In this document: piece by piece, positions 9,162 to 18,312 of the stretch
Position numbering within the stretch: the stretch's first letter is position 1
Layout of the letters: each line of letters starts with the position of its first letter
Source: JAPOUP01 sp965201085
Lineage (GTDB): Bacteria; Pseudomonadota; Alphaproteobacteria; Rhodobacterales; Rhodobacteraceae
Assembly: GCA_965201085.1 (NCBI GenBank)
Contig: CBDAVS010000042.1
Coordinates: 62,001-126,000 of the forward strand
Direction: 5' to 3'
Length of the DNA stretch: 64,000 nt
Position numbers and translations under genes: made by a program
The notes under the pieces: generated by a model
The model's database searches: none
What the model was told of the DNA's origin: nothing
What the model saw: only the letters and a program-made list of their open reading frames with translations

Positions 9162-10388
9162 CTATTCGGCTGCGCTGTGCGTGGGTTTTTTCCAGTCCTT
9201 ACCGGGGCCTTTGGATTTAACGCTCAAGCGCTCGATCAGCCGTCCGACCCGCTGTCCGGCTTCCACGAGGCCACCCGGCAGGAAGATCACGACGAGCATG
9301 AACAGAATGCCGAGGCTTAGATGCCAGCCCTTGCCGACGAAGAAATGCAATACCCAGACGAAGGCATCTTCCAGCCCGTCGGGCAGTATCGCCAGCCACT
9401 GGTGTAGCAGGTTGTCGTTGATCTTGGAGAGGATATTCTTGAAATACTCGATGAATCCCGACCCCAGTACGGGACCGACGAGCGTGCCGACCCCTCCGAG
9501 GATCGCCATGATCACAATCTCCCCTGATGCGGTCCAGTGCATCCTCTCGGCGCCGGCCAGTGGATCCATGGAACTAAGAAGACCACCTGCCAGTCCGGCG
9601 TACATTCCTGAGATCACGAATGCGGAAAGTGTGTATGGCTTGGAGTTGAGCCCGGTATAGCTGAGCCTCTGTTGATTGGATTTGACGGCGCGCAGCATCA
9701 GCCCGAACGGGGAACGGAAAATCCGGATCGAAAGGTAGAAGGCGAGAAGCATGATGAATCCGCACATGTAATACCCCGCGTTCAGGGTGAAGAGCCAGCT
9801 GCCGATCTCCAGTTCGAAGCTGTCACGCATCACCAGGCCGAATAGGTGCGGCAGCTGGGGTGCACCTTCGCCCAGAAAGTACTGGGGATCTGACGTATAC
9901 ACCTGCAGACCCGTTTCCCCGTTGGTCAGGTTGTAGGAGGATTGGGGGTTTCCGAGAACCGAATAAGCGAGATTGAAGCACATCTGTGCGAGGGCTAGAG
10001 TCAGGATCGAGAAATAGATTCCCGTCCGGCGCAGGGCGACATAGCCGATAAGCAGACTGAACAGGCCGGAGACGATGATCGCGAGGATGATCGCCGGGAC
10101 GACATTGTAGCTGAGCAGCTTGAACATCCAGACGGCCGAATAGCTGCCGATTCCGAGAAACGCGGCATGGCCGAATGACAGATATCCAGTCAAACCGAAC
10201 AGGATGTTGAAGCCAATCACCAGGATGCCGAAGATCACGAAGCGTTGCATGAGGTCGGGATAGCCAGCGTTGAACATCTGCGCCATCGCCGTTCCTTCAG
10301 GAAACGGATTCAGAATGAAAGGCGCAACCATGACGAGGATCGCGACCACCGCGAAGAGCAAGGTGTCTTTGCTGTTGAGACCGATCAT
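9162..10388 (-). CDS. Liv-type ABC transporter permease, LivM-like
   Basis: Inner-membrane permease of 408 aa with about ten hydrophobic segments. The LivM-type core is visible in LTGYLSFGHAAFLGIGSY and the ILGGVGTLVGPVLGSGF region. A loop of about 60 residues in the middle (YTSDPQYFLGEGAPQLPHL) is longer than in classical LivM and is typical of the amide/short-chain-acid relatives. It begins four bases after the LivH-like gene. Confidence 0.9.
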   Translation of the reverse strand: MIGLNSKDTLLFAVVAILVMVAPFILNPFPEGTAMAQMFNAGYPDLMQRFVIFGILVIGFNILFGLTGYLSFGHAAFLGIGSYSAVWMFKLLSYNVVPAIILAIIVSGLFSLLIGYVALRRTGIYFSILTLALAQMCFNLAYSVLGNPQSSYNLTNGETGLQVYTSDPQYFLGEGAPQLPHLFGLVMRDSFELEIGSWLFTLNAGYYMCGFIMLLAFYLSIRIFRSPFGLMLRAVKSNQQRLSYTGLNSKPYTLSAFVISGMYAGLAGGLLSSMDPLAGAERMHWTASGEIVIMAILGGVGTLVGPVLGSGFIEYFKNILSKINDNLLHQWLAILPDGLEDAFVWVLHFFVGKGWHLSLGILFMLVVIFLPGGLVEAGQRVGRLIERLSVKSKGPGKDWKKPTHSAAE

Positions 10389-10392
10389 TGGA

Positions 10393-11424
10393 TTATTCCT
10401 CCATCACGCCCCTGCGGCCCATCAGGCCACGCGGACGCGCGAGTAGTATGGCGATCGCCACGAGATAGATGATGATCTGGTCAATGCCAGGAATGATGGC
10501 CTTGACTTCGTTCATGGAAGCGAACGCTTCGAGGATGCCGAGCAGGAAACCGGCGAAGACAGCGCCAGGAAGCGAACCCATACCGCCGACTACGACGACC
10601 ACGAAGCTCAGAACCAGGAAATCCATTCCCATGTGGTAGTTGGGAGAATTGATCGGCGTATACATCACACCTGCGACACCTGCCACGCAGGCGGCTATCG
10701 CGAACATGATGGTGAAGCGGCGGTCGATATTTATACCCAGAAGACCGACGGTTTCGCGGTCGGCCATGCCGGCGCGCACTACCATTCCGAAGGTTGTGAA
10801 CTGGAGGAAGGCGAACACCATGAAAATGACCGCGAGCGCGAAAAGAAAGTACACCAGGCGCCAGATCGGATAGATGATGGCGTTTTCCTGGAAACCGATC
10901 AATACGCCGAAATCGAACGACCCGGTCAGCGCGTCGGGAGCCGGGGTGGGAATCGGGTTAGCGCCGTAATAGGCTTTGATGATCTCCTGCAGCACTATTG
11001 CGAGGCCGAAGGTCACGAGGATCTGGTCCGCATGCGGGCGTCTGTAGAAATGCTTGATCAGCCCCCTCTCCATTGCGAAGCCTACCGCGACCATAATCGG
11101 GATTGAGAACAGGATTGCGAGAGGAACCGACCAGTCGATGATCGCATTTCCGGCTCCCTCGCCGAACCAGCTAATGACATAGGGCGTCTCGACCTTGAGC
11201 GGATTGCCCAGAAAATCCTTCTGGGTCTCGTCAAGAACGGAGTAGCTGAGCGTCAGTATCCGCTGAAGCGTCACCGCGCAGAAGGCGCCGATCATGAACA
11301 GGGCGCCGTGAGCGAAGTTCACAACGCCGAGCGTGCCGAAGATCAACGTCAGTCCAAGTGCGATCAGTGCATAGGCGGAGCCTTTGTCGAGCCCGTTAAG
11401 CACCTGAAGAATAATTGCGTCCAT
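10393..11424 (-). CDS. Liv-type ABC transporter permease, LivH-like
   Basis: Inner-membrane permease of about 343 aa. ATG 11424 (MDAIILQVLNGLDKG) is chosen over GTG 11433, since this N-terminus matches the LivH family. Marks are GLTLIFGTLGVVNFAHGAL and VVVGGMGSLPGAVFAGFLLG. A periplasmic insert after the second helix (about residues 60-95) is longer than in LivH of enteric bacteria. It lies downstream of the binding-protein gene, separated by 116 bases that contain a strong hairpin. Confidence 0.9.
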   Translation of the reverse strand: MDAIILQVLNGLDKGSAYALIALGLTLIFGTLGVVNFAHGALFMIGAFCAVTLQRILTLSYSVLDETQKDFLGNPLKVETPYVISWFGEGAGNAIIDWSVPLAILFSIPIMVAVGFAMERGLIKHFYRRPHADQILVTFGLAIVLQEIIKAYYGANPIPTPAPDALTGSFDFGVLIGFQENAIIYPIWRLVYFLFALAVIFMVFAFLQFTTFGMVVRAGMADRETVGLLGINIDRRFTIMFAIAACVAGVAGVMYTPINSPNYHMGMDFLVLSFVVVVVGGMGSLPGAVFAGFLLGILEAFASMNEVKAIIPGIDQIIIYLVAIAILLARPRGLMGRRGVMEE

Positions 11425-11490
11425 GGTTCTCACCGTCTGGCTGTCCGGTGCCGGTCCCTTCCGATGGTGTCCCGGGCAGGAACCGGATCG

Positions 11491-11516
11491 CGCGGGGCGA
11501 AGGGGACCGCCCCGCG
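11491..11516 (-). terminator. Hairpin between binding-protein gene and permease genes
   Basis: A perfect 9-bp stem, CGCGGGGCG and CGCCCCGCG around an 8-base loop, lies just after the binding-protein stop in the direction of transcription. No T-run follows. In transporter operons such hairpins commonly allow excess binding protein relative to membrane subunits, and I read this one as a partial terminator or mRNA stabiliser. Confidence 0.5.
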
Positions 11517-11540
11517 TTGAATTGCAATATGCCGGTCAGA

Positions 11541-12896
11541 TTAGGCACCGGGGTTGCATTGGCCGAGATTGCCACCCGCGAACATGGGATGGTCATGCGG
11601 GTAGATTACCTGCTCGACCGGAGTGACCTCGACCACTTCAAGAATGTCGAATTCCGAGGTTGGATTTTCCTTTCCTCGCACCACGAGCACATCCTTGAAG
11701 CACTGATGGTCTTCGGCGCGATAGAGTGTTGGCCCGTTGCCAAGCCCGTCGAATTCGAACCCTTCCAGGGCTTCGACCACGCCGCAGGGGTTGAAAGTAC
11801 CGGCCCGGTTGACGGCATCTGCGTAGAGCAGGGTCTGGCAGTAGCAGGTGTGCGCGGCCTGGCTCGGCGGGAAGCCGTATTTTGTGCCGAAGGACTGTAC
11901 GAAAGTCCCGGTCCCGTCATTGTCCAGCGACCAATGCCAATTGGTGGAACCGAGGATGCCCTTGACGTTCTCACCGGCGCCGCGCGCCATCAACCGCGAA
12001 TAGAGTGGTACAACGATCTCGAAGTTCCGCCCGTTTACCTGCTTGTCGCGAAGACCGAACTGAACGGCATTGGTCAGCGAGTTGACCATGTTGCCACCAT
12101 AGTGGTTCAGAACCAGCACGTCGGCGCCCGAATTCAGCACCGGCGCGATATAGGACGAGAAGTCTGTCGCGGCGAGCGGCGTACGTACTGTGTTGACGGT
12201 GTTCCAACCCAGGGCTTCGGTCGACGCCTTGATGGACTCTTCCTGTGTCCAGCCCCAAGTATAGTCTGCGGTCAGGTGGTACGCGTTCCGGTCGGTACCG
12301 TAGGCATTGGCAAGCACCGGCGCCAGGGCTGCACCTGACATATAGCCGTTGAAGAAATGACGGAAACCGTTCGCTTTTCTGTCTTTTCCGGTCGTGTCGT
12401 TGGAGTGGGTGAGGCCAGCCATGAAAATGACACCGGCTTCTTGGCAGAGCCCCTGAACGGCAACGGCGACGCTGGAGGACGAGCCACCAGTGATCATGAT
12501 GGCGTCGTCTTTTTCAATCATCGATTTGGCGGATGCCCGAGCGGCGTCCCCTTTGGTCTGGGTGTCGCCGGTTACGTATTCGACTTTGCGGCCAAGGATG
12601 CCCGTTCCGTCCAGCGTTTTCGACGAAAAGGTGTTGATCATGCCGCCGTCACCGCCTCCGTTGAGGTGTTCTACGGCCAATTCGTAGGCACGAAGCTCAT
12701 CGGCACCCTCGTCCGAATAGGGACCGGTCTGTGGCACATTGAAGCCAAGCGTGACCGAACTGTCGCCCGGAGCGTTGAGATAGCATGATTCACTGGCCCA
12801 TGACGCGCCAGTGAAAATCATCGGTGCGGCGAGCGCCGCGCTGGCCCCGGCACTGGTTTTCAGCATGCCGCGGCGGGTGAGTGTGGTCTTGCGCAT
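11541..12896 (-). CDS. Periplasmic substrate-binding protein, Tat-type signal
   Basis: Type I periplasmic binding protein (Peripl_BP_5/6), 451 aa from ATG 12896, which follows GGGAGG at a seven-base spacing. A longer frame to 12977 adds an unlikely leader. The N-terminus TLTRRGMLKTSAG, then an alanine-rich hydrophobic stretch and ASWA, resembles a Tat signal. The mature part starts with the ligand-fold segment VTLGFNVPQTGPYS. It is the first gene of the minus-strand operon and determines specificity. Its length and linkage to acsA fit the amide/short-chain-acid branch of the family; the ligand is not known. Confidence 0.9.
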   Translation of the reverse strand: MRKTTLTRRGMLKTSAGASAALAAPMIFTGASWASESCYLNAPGDSSVTLGFNVPQTGPYSDEGADELRAYELAVEHLNGGGDGGMINTFSSKTLDGTGILGRKVEYVTGDTQTKGDAARASAKSMIEKDDAIMITGGSSSSVAVAVQGLCQEAGVIFMAGLTHSNDTTGKDRKANGFRHFFNGYMSGAALAPVLANAYGTDRNAYHLTADYTWGWTQEESIKASTEALGWNTVNTVRTPLAATDFSSYIAPVLNSGADVLVLNHYGGNMVNSLTNAVQFGLRDKQVNGRNFEIVVPLYSRLMARGAGENVKGILGSTNWHWSLDNDGTGTFVQSFGTKYGFPPSQAAHTCYCQTLLYADAVNRAGTFNPCGVVEALEGFEFDGLGNGPTLYRAEDHQCFKDVLVVRGKENPTSEFDILEVVEVTPVEQVIYPHDHPMFAGGNLGQCNPGA

Positions 12897-13039
12897 GGAA
12901 CGTCCTCCCTTCAGGTCAAATGGCTTGGCGGTGCCGTCGTGGCATCCGCCATGGGTTTTCAAGACACTGCCACTCATGGCAGATCGTTTGAAAACACTGC
13001 AATAATTTGTTCAGATCGTGATGAATTTCTGTTAACCGA

Positions 13040-13068
13040 TTGACAGATATATCGCGAGATATGTAAAG
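13040..13068 (+). promoter_or_regulatory. Divergent promoter region with palindromic operator
   Basis: TTGACA at 13040-13045 is followed about 16 bases later by a weak TGTAAA -10 element, placing a promoter about 50 bases before the ScfR-like gene. Overlapping it is a 20-base inverted repeat at 13045-13064 centred on TCGCGA, with ATAT arms and two mismatched pairs. This fits an operator for the adjacent XRE regulator, which could control itself and the divergent transporter/acsA operon. Confidence 0.45.
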
Positions 13069-13117
13069 AAATTTTCAAAACCGGAGGGAATCCGTTGAAA
13101 ACCAATGAGCATTACCG

Positions 13118-14431
13118 ATGCTGTCGCGGGGTTTGACGGGAAGCAGAATCCGCGAACGGCGGATGCTGGTGCGCAGGAGCCAGGCAAGATTGGCGGAAGA
13201 GGTTGGAATTTCCGCCGCGTATCTCAGCCTGATCGAGCATAACCGTCGTCGAATCGGCGGCAAGCTGCTCGCTGATATCGCCAGACAGCTGGACGTCTCG
13301 GTTGGGTCGCTTGCCGAGGGTGTTGACCTAGATCTGGTTTCCGCGCTGCGCGCCGGTGCCGCTGGCATGATCGAGACCGGGGCCGAAGTGGAGCGCGTGG
13401 AGGAATTCGCCCGACGCTTTCCAGGATGGGCGGGGCTGCTCGCCGCGCAAACCCGTCGAATCGGTGAACTGGAACGTATGATCGAGAGCCTGGCCGACCG
13501 GGTTGCGCACGACCCCCATCTTGCTCTTTCGCTCCATGAACTTCTCAGCGCTGTCACCTCGATCAGGTCCGCGGCTTCCATCCTGGTTGAGACCAGGAAC
13601 ATCGAGGATGAATGGCGCGACAGATTCCATCGCAATATCCATGAAGACAGCCAGCGGCTCGCGGAGACCAGTCAATCCCTCGTTTCCTATCTTGAAGTCG
13701 AGGAAAACGAAAAGCGGGTTCCCGGCTCGCCCCAGGAGGAGCTCGAGAACTGGCTTGAGGGACGCGACTATCACATAGACGAGTTGGAGCGGGCGCAACC
13801 GGCGACGCCCGACACGCTGTTATGGGAGGCGCCGGAAATCGGGTCGCAGTCCGGGCGTGCACTGGCTGAACGACATTTCAGGCTGTACCGCTCCGATGCG
13901 GAACGTATGCCGTTGCGTGATTTCCGGACCGAGGCGGAGAAGGTGGCGTTTGATCCCGTGGTTCTATCAGCACGGTTCAACGTTGATCCAGCCGCGGCTT
14001 TGCGGAGGGTCGCATCCCTGCCCACACCCAAAGGGTTGGGGCGCATTGGCGTTGTCGTCTGCGATGCTTCGGGCACGTTGACATTTCGCAAGCCGGTCGA
14101 TGGTTTTCCGTTGCCCCGCTTTGGTGCGGCATGTCCCTTATGGCCTTTATTTCAGGCGCTTAACCGGCCATATGTGCCTATACGCGCTCTGTTCGAGATG
14201 TGCGGCCGTGAGCCTGTGCGGTTTCTGGTCTACGCGATCGCGCAGCCGATGGGTTTGGCGGGCTTTGATGCGCCTCAGGTGTTCGAGGGGACGATGCTCA
14301 TCCTTCCGGCTGACCGCGTTGCCTTTCCGGAACTGCCCGTTCTTTCGGCGGGCACGAGCTGCCGTATCTGTCCAAACGACAACTGTGACGCACGGCGTGA
14401 GATGTCGATACTCGCGCGGGAACCATCATAG
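13118..14431 (+). CDS. XRE-family short-chain fatty acid type regulator (ScfR-like)
   Basis: DNA-binding regulator, 437 aa. The helix-turn-helix occupies about residues 8-62 (IRERRMLVRRSQARLAEEVG, then ISAAYLSLIEHNRRRI). The middle is helical, with no clear HExxH peptidase motif. The last 100 residues end with the cysteine-rich GTSCRICPNDNCDARRE pattern typical of the ScfR/RamB-like C-terminal domain, which senses acyl-CoA-linked metabolism in relatives. It is divergent from the transporter-acsA operon and precedes the response regulator and symporter-kinase genes, so it probably controls short-chain acid uptake and activation. The ATG at 13118 lacks a strong ribosome binding site. Confidence 0.88.
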   Translation: MLSRGLTGSRIRERRMLVRRSQARLAEEVGISAAYLSLIEHNRRRIGGKLLADIARQLDVSVGSLAEGVDLDLVSALRAGAAGMIETGAEVERVEEFARRFPGWAGLLAAQTRRIGELERMIESLADRVAHDPHLALSLHELLSAVTSIRSAASILVETRNIEDEWRDRFHRNIHEDSQRLAETSQSLVSYLEVEENEKRVPGSPQEELENWLEGRDYHIDELERAQPATPDTLLWEAPEIGSQSGRALAERHFRLYRSDAERMPLRDFRTEAEKVAFDPVVLSARFNVDPAAALRRVASLPTPKGLGRIGVVVCDASGTLTFRKPVDGFPLPRFGAACPLWPLFQALNRPYVPIRALFEMCGREPVRFLVYAIAQPMGLAGFDAPQVFEGTMLILPADRVAFPELPVLSAGTSCRICPNDNCDARREMSILAREPS

Positions 14432-14575
14432 GCGCGGCGTTACGGCATTCAAGCCCAATTCGCCGCGCTTCGGTTTCGTGTGTTTCCTATGCGGAATCCA
14501 TCTCACAGTGCGCATTACGGGAGTCCTTTGCCCATGAGCGAAATGACCACCGGTACTGATTGAAGCGTCCGTCTT

Positions 14576-14770
14576 TCAGTGCCTCCCGATCGCCGTGTTG
14601 CGGAGATCAGGCAGCGTGTCTGACGCTCGTGCGTGAGGAGATGCCGCTGGCCCGCGACCCATCGACGAATGACGAAAACCGAAGGCGAGTGGCGGGATAT
14701 GTTCGTGATCCAGACCTGCGATGTGGCAACGACTTCCGAAGAGATGATCGGGTATCGGAGTTTCGTTCAT
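14576..14770 (-). CDS. Small hypothetical ORF with strong ribosome binding site
   Basis: A 64-codon frame starting MNETPIPDHLFGSRC on the minus strand, with AAAGGAG eight bases before its ATG. No known domain, signal or membrane helix is seen. It points away from the response-regulator gene and lies in the 417-base gap after the ScfR-like gene (14432-14848), which otherwise shows nothing that I recognise. It could be a genuine small gene or the start of a truncated one. Confidence 0.33.
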   Translation of the reverse strand: MNETPIPDHLFGSRCHIAGLDHEHIPPLAFGFRHSSMGRGPAASPHARASDTLPDLRNTAIGRH

Positions 14771-14848
14771 ATAGCCGTCTCCTTTTGACAGCCGTCTGTT
14801 GTTGCGCGATAGTTGCACAAGCCATTGCGCCGAGGGAGGAGGGGACGG

Positions 14849-15217
14849 ATGCGCAAACAGGTTCTGCTCATTGAGGATGAGCACAATATCGTTCAGGCCA
14901 TCGAGTTTGTCCTGTCACGTGCCGGTTGGACGGTTCACACCCATGCCGATGGCGCGACCGCTGTAGCGGAAGTGAATCGACGCTCACCCAATGTCATTAT
15001 ACTTGATGCGATGCTGCCGAATCGATCCGGTTTCGAGATTATCAAGGATCTTCGCGCCGACCCCGCGACCGCATCGCTTCCGGTCCTGATGCTGACCGCA
15101 AGAGGCCAGAAAAGGGATCGGGAACTGGCAGAACGATCGGGTGCCAGCCGCTTTATGACAAAGCCCTTTTCCAATTCGGAAGTGTTGGACTGCTTGCGCG
15201 AGCTAACCGCCGAATGA
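14849..15217 (+). CDS. Single-domain response regulator (REC only)
   Basis: 122 aa from ATG 14849, preceded by a strong GGGAGGAGGGG. It is a CheY-like receiver: acidic pair E9-D10, phospho-acceptor D53 (IILDAMLPN), T83 (MLTA) and K105 (FMTKPF). No output domain is present. The stop overlaps the next gene by four bases, and the symporter-histidine kinase follows, so the three are co-translated and the kinase is the likely phosphodonor. The output path is unknown; it may act by protein-protein contact or as a phosphate sink. Confidence 0.9.
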   Translation: MRKQVLLIEDEHNIVQAIEFVLSRAGWTVHTHADGATAVAEVNRRSPNVIILDAMLPNRSGFEIIKDLRADPATASLPVLMLTARGQKRDRELAERSGASRFMTKPFSNSEVLDCLRELTAE

Positions 15218-15480
15218 GCCGGGACGACGACATTTCACCGCCAACGCGCATGGCATATCGGCGAAGGCGGTTCGTGGATGCGGCCCGTTTCCTGCCCGTG
15301 CTGGGGTTGTTTCTGTTCATTCTGCCTGCGCTGGCCGTAGGAGGCGATGAGCCGCTCGGTACGGCGGGCGGTCTGGTCCTGGTGTTTGCCATCTGGGGAA
15401 TACTGATCGTGGTGTCGGCTCTGCTGTCACTCCGGCTTGGCGGGGAAGACGGTGACGATGAGGGGAACCGGCAGGGATGA
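15214..15480 (+). CDS. Small two-helix membrane protein
   Basis: 88 aa with a charged N-terminus of about 25 residues, two hydrophobic segments (about residues 27-45 and 50-70) and an acidic tail. The ATG overlaps the regulator stop and its own stop overlaps the ATG of the symporter-kinase, both by four bases. Its position suggests a small accessory subunit of the symporter domain, comparable in place to the small partners of other solute:sodium symporters. No sequence family is assigned. Confidence 0.75.
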   Translation: MSRDDDISPPTRMAYRRRRFVDAARFLPVLGLFLFILPALAVGGDEPLGTAGGLVLVFAIWGILIVVSALLSLRLGGEDGDDEGNRQG

Positions 15481-18164
15481 TCGGTTTCAACCACCTTGTC
15501 CTGGTCTGTCTATTGTATGTGGCGTTGCTGTTCGCCGTGGCGTTCGCCGCAGAGCGTCGGGCGGTACGCGGTAAGGTCGGGTGGCTTCGGTCTCCGCTCG
15601 TCTACACACTGTCGCTTTCGATATACTGCACCGCCTGGACATTCTACGGTGCCGTTGGATACGCTGTCCGTTCCGGGCTGGAATTCGTCACGATCTACCT
15701 CGGTCCGACTCTCGTAATGATCGGCTGGTGGTGGGTGGTTCGGAAATTGGTCCGCATAGGCCGGTCGCAGAACATTACGTCGATCGCCGATCTTGTCTCC
15801 TCGCGTTACGGAAAGTCGAACCTGTTGGCGGTGCTCGTAACGCTTCTCGCCGTGATCGGCACCACGCCATACATCGCGCTTCAGCTTCAATCGGTGACTC
15901 AGTCGTTTTCGGTGTTCTCGGGTGCCGGAACCACAACCTGGCTGGCAGAGGAATTCAACACGACGGCATTGTTCGTCGCATTGGGGCTCGCGCTGTTCAC
16001 CGTGCTGTTCGGCACCAGAAGGCTGGATGCCAATGAACGTCACCACGGCGTCGTCATGGCGATCGCAGTCGAGGCCGTCGTAAAGCTGTTCGCGCTCCTT
16101 GCGGTTGGAATCTTCGTCGTCTGGGGGCTGTCCGATGGTCCGGCGGACATCATGGCCCGGATCAGTACGTCGGATATCGGGATCTGGAATCTTGATGGAG
16201 GGCGATGGGCCACTTTGATATTCCTATCGGCGGCGGCGTTTATCTGCCTTCCTCGTATGTTTCAGGTGATGGTGGTTGAATCGGTCACCGAGCGCCATGT
16301 CGCTGTCGCGAGCTGGGCGTTTCCTCTCTATCTCCTGCTAATGAGCCTGTTCGTGATCCCCATTGCGGTAACAGGGCTCCGAATCCTCCCGGACAGCAAT
16401 CCCGATCTGTACGTTCTGACCGTTCCCCTTGCGCTCGGGCATGACAGTCTCGCGATGCTTTCGTTCCTGGGCGGATTCAGTTCGGCGACCTCTATGGTGA
16501 TCGTAGCGGCCATCGCGCTATCGACCATGGTTTCAAATCACGCGGTTATGCCGGTCTGGCTCAGCCTGTGGGCAGGTCGTGCCACCATGTCCGGCGATGT
16601 CCGCCATTTCGTGCTCCTATCCCGCCGTATCGCCATTGGAGGGGTGTTGCTTCTCGGTTTTCTCTATCTTCAGTTTTCCGGCGGTGGCGAGGCATTGGCG
16701 GCGATCGGTCTGATCAGCTTCGCTGGCATAGCGCAGATAGTTCCGCCTCTGCTGGGTGGTATTTTCTGGCGCGGTGCGACGCGGGTCGGGGCGGCGTTGG
16801 GCCTTTCCCTTGGATTTCTTGTCTGGGCCTACACGATGTTCCTGCCAAGCTTCGGGGAGAGTTTTCTTATGTCGGCCAGTGTCCTGACGGATGGACCGTT
16901 CGGCATCTCCTGGCTCCGGCCCCGCGCACTCTTTGGTATGGATGGGCTTGATCCTCTGGTGCATGCCGTGTTCTGGTCCATGGCGCTGAACACCCTGGCG
17001 TTCTTCATTGGATCGATCCTGAGCGTTCCGAAGCCGCTTGAGCGACTGCAGGGAGCGCAGTTCGTCAATGTATTCCAGCATTCCCCCAGCGCCGCGAGCT
17101 GGACTTTCGGTACGGCGGCGGCTGAAGACCTGCTGGCGATGTCGCAGCGGATAATCGGCTCGGCCGAGGCGCAGAGACTTTTTGCCCGGGGCGCAAGCCT
17201 GCAGGGTAGGGTTGGTCGGTTGCCCGACACCACCGCCGAATTCGTTGAATCACTGGAACGCGAACTCGCGGGATCGGTTGGCGCGGCGACCGCACACGCG
17301 ATGATCGGCCAGATCATGGGTGGATCGATGGTGTCGTTCAAGGATCTAATGGCCGTGGCGGACGAGACCGCTCAGATCATGGAGTATTCCGCACAGGTCA
17401 AGGCGCAGTCCGAAGCGCTTGAACGTACGGCGGGCCAGCTTCGCGAAGCCAATGAGAAGCTGACGGCGCTCTCGATACAGAAGGACGCATTTCTTAGCCA
17501 GATCAGTCACGAATTGAGGACTCCCATGGCGTCGGTCAGGTCATCCTCCGAAATCCTCATGTCGGAGGACATAACGGAGGCGGAGCGGAAACGGTTTTCA
17601 GGCATAATCCAGGACGAGACGGTTCGGCTTACGCGACTGCTTGACGACCTATTGGATCTGAGCGTTCTTGAAAACGGGCAGGTGTCGCTGAATCTACAGC
17701 GGGCGGACCTGCATGAAGTGCTTCAGCGCGCGGTCGCCGCCACATCACTGAAAGATGGCGATCAGCCGTTTTCCATCAGCCGTCACGAGCAGACTGAACA
17801 TGTCCCGCTGGTCACCGACTGCGACAGGCTCGCACAGGTTTTCATCAACCTGATCTCCAATGCCCGGAAATATTGCGACGCCGCCGCGCCTCGGCTCGAG
17901 ATCGGCGTCAGTCGGAATCCCGAAGGCGTGATCGTGGATTTCATCGACAACGGGTCGGGTATCGCACGCGAGAACCAATCGGTGATTTTCGAGAAATTTT
18001 CCCGCTTGGCGGACAAGGGGCAGGGCGCGGGACTGGGGTTGGCCATCTGCCGCGAGATCATGACGAGGCTTGGCGGGTCGATCACCTATCTTCAGGGGCG
18101 TTCCGGTGCGGCGTTCCGGGTCACTCTTCCGGATAGACCCGAAACCGCCACGGCGCATTCCTGA
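15477..18164 (+). CDS. Sodium:solute symporter-histidine kinase fusion (CrbS/CbrA-like)
   Basis: 895 aa. The first 560 residues or so form an SLC5/SSS-type membrane region with about 13 hydrophobic segments. A helical linker follows (about 570-665, including a coiled coil around QAKSEALERTAGQLREANE). The kinase core then has HisKA with H678 in SQISHELRTPMAS, an N box NLISNARKY and ATPase lid motifs DNGSGI and GAGLGLAI. No C-terminal receiver is attached; the receiver is the separate protein two genes upstream. CrbS-type proteins control acetyl-CoA synthetase in gamma-proteobacteria, which fits the nearby acsA operon. Whether it transports as well as senses is unknown. Confidence 0.9.
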   Translation: MIGFNHLVLVCLLYVALLFAVAFAAERRAVRGKVGWLRSPLVYTLSLSIYCTAWTFYGAVGYAVRSGLEFVTIYLGPTLVMIGWWWVVRKLVRIGRSQNITSIADLVSSRYGKSNLLAVLVTLLAVIGTTPYIALQLQSVTQSFSVFSGAGTTTWLAEEFNTTALFVALGLALFTVLFGTRRLDANERHHGVVMAIAVEAVVKLFALLAVGIFVVWGLSDGPADIMARISTSDIGIWNLDGGRWATLIFLSAAAFICLPRMFQVMVVESVTERHVAVASWAFPLYLLLMSLFVIPIAVTGLRILPDSNPDLYVLTVPLALGHDSLAMLSFLGGFSSATSMVIVAAIALSTMVSNHAVMPVWLSLWAGRATMSGDVRHFVLLSRRIAIGGVLLLGFLYLQFSGGGEALAAIGLISFAGIAQIVPPLLGGIFWRGATRVGAALGLSLGFLVWAYTMFLPSFGESFLMSASVLTDGPFGISWLRPRALFGMDGLDPLVHAVFWSMALNTLAFFIGSILSVPKPLERLQGAQFVNVFQHSPSAASWTFGTAAAEDLLAMSQRIIGSAEAQRLFARGASLQGRVGRLPDTTAEFVESLERELAGSVGAATAHAMIGQIMGGSMVSFKDLMAVADETAQIMEYSAQVKAQSEALERTAGQLREANEKLTALSIQKDAFLSQISHELRTPMASVRSSSEILMSEDITEAERKRFSGIIQDETVRLTRLLDDLLDLSVLENGQVSLNLQRADLHEVLQRAVAATSLKDGDQPFSISRHEQTEHVPLVTDCDRLAQVFINLISNARKYCDAAAPRLEIGVSRNPEGVIVDFIDNGSGIARENQSVIFEKFSRLADKGQGAGLGLAICREIMTRLGGSITYLQGRSGAAFRVTLPDRPETATAHS

Positions 18165-18312
18165 AAGCGTCCCGGGAGCGATACCGCTGATCGCGACCTA
18201 TGGGAAAGGCATCGATTTTCAGGCTATCCGGTGCCTGCGATTCGGTCGTGCCGCTCGGTCGCCGATCCTTCGTCAGCGGATCCCGGTGAAACCACAAGCT
18301 GCGGTTGGGCGC

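Noticed and set aside
8278..9660. 460-codon plus-strand frame
   Set aside because: Antisense shadow of three ABC transporter genes with no motif of its own.
11415..12338. 307-codon plus-strand frame
   Set aside because: Antisense shadow of the binding-protein gene, which has clear homology and a ribosome binding site on the minus strand.
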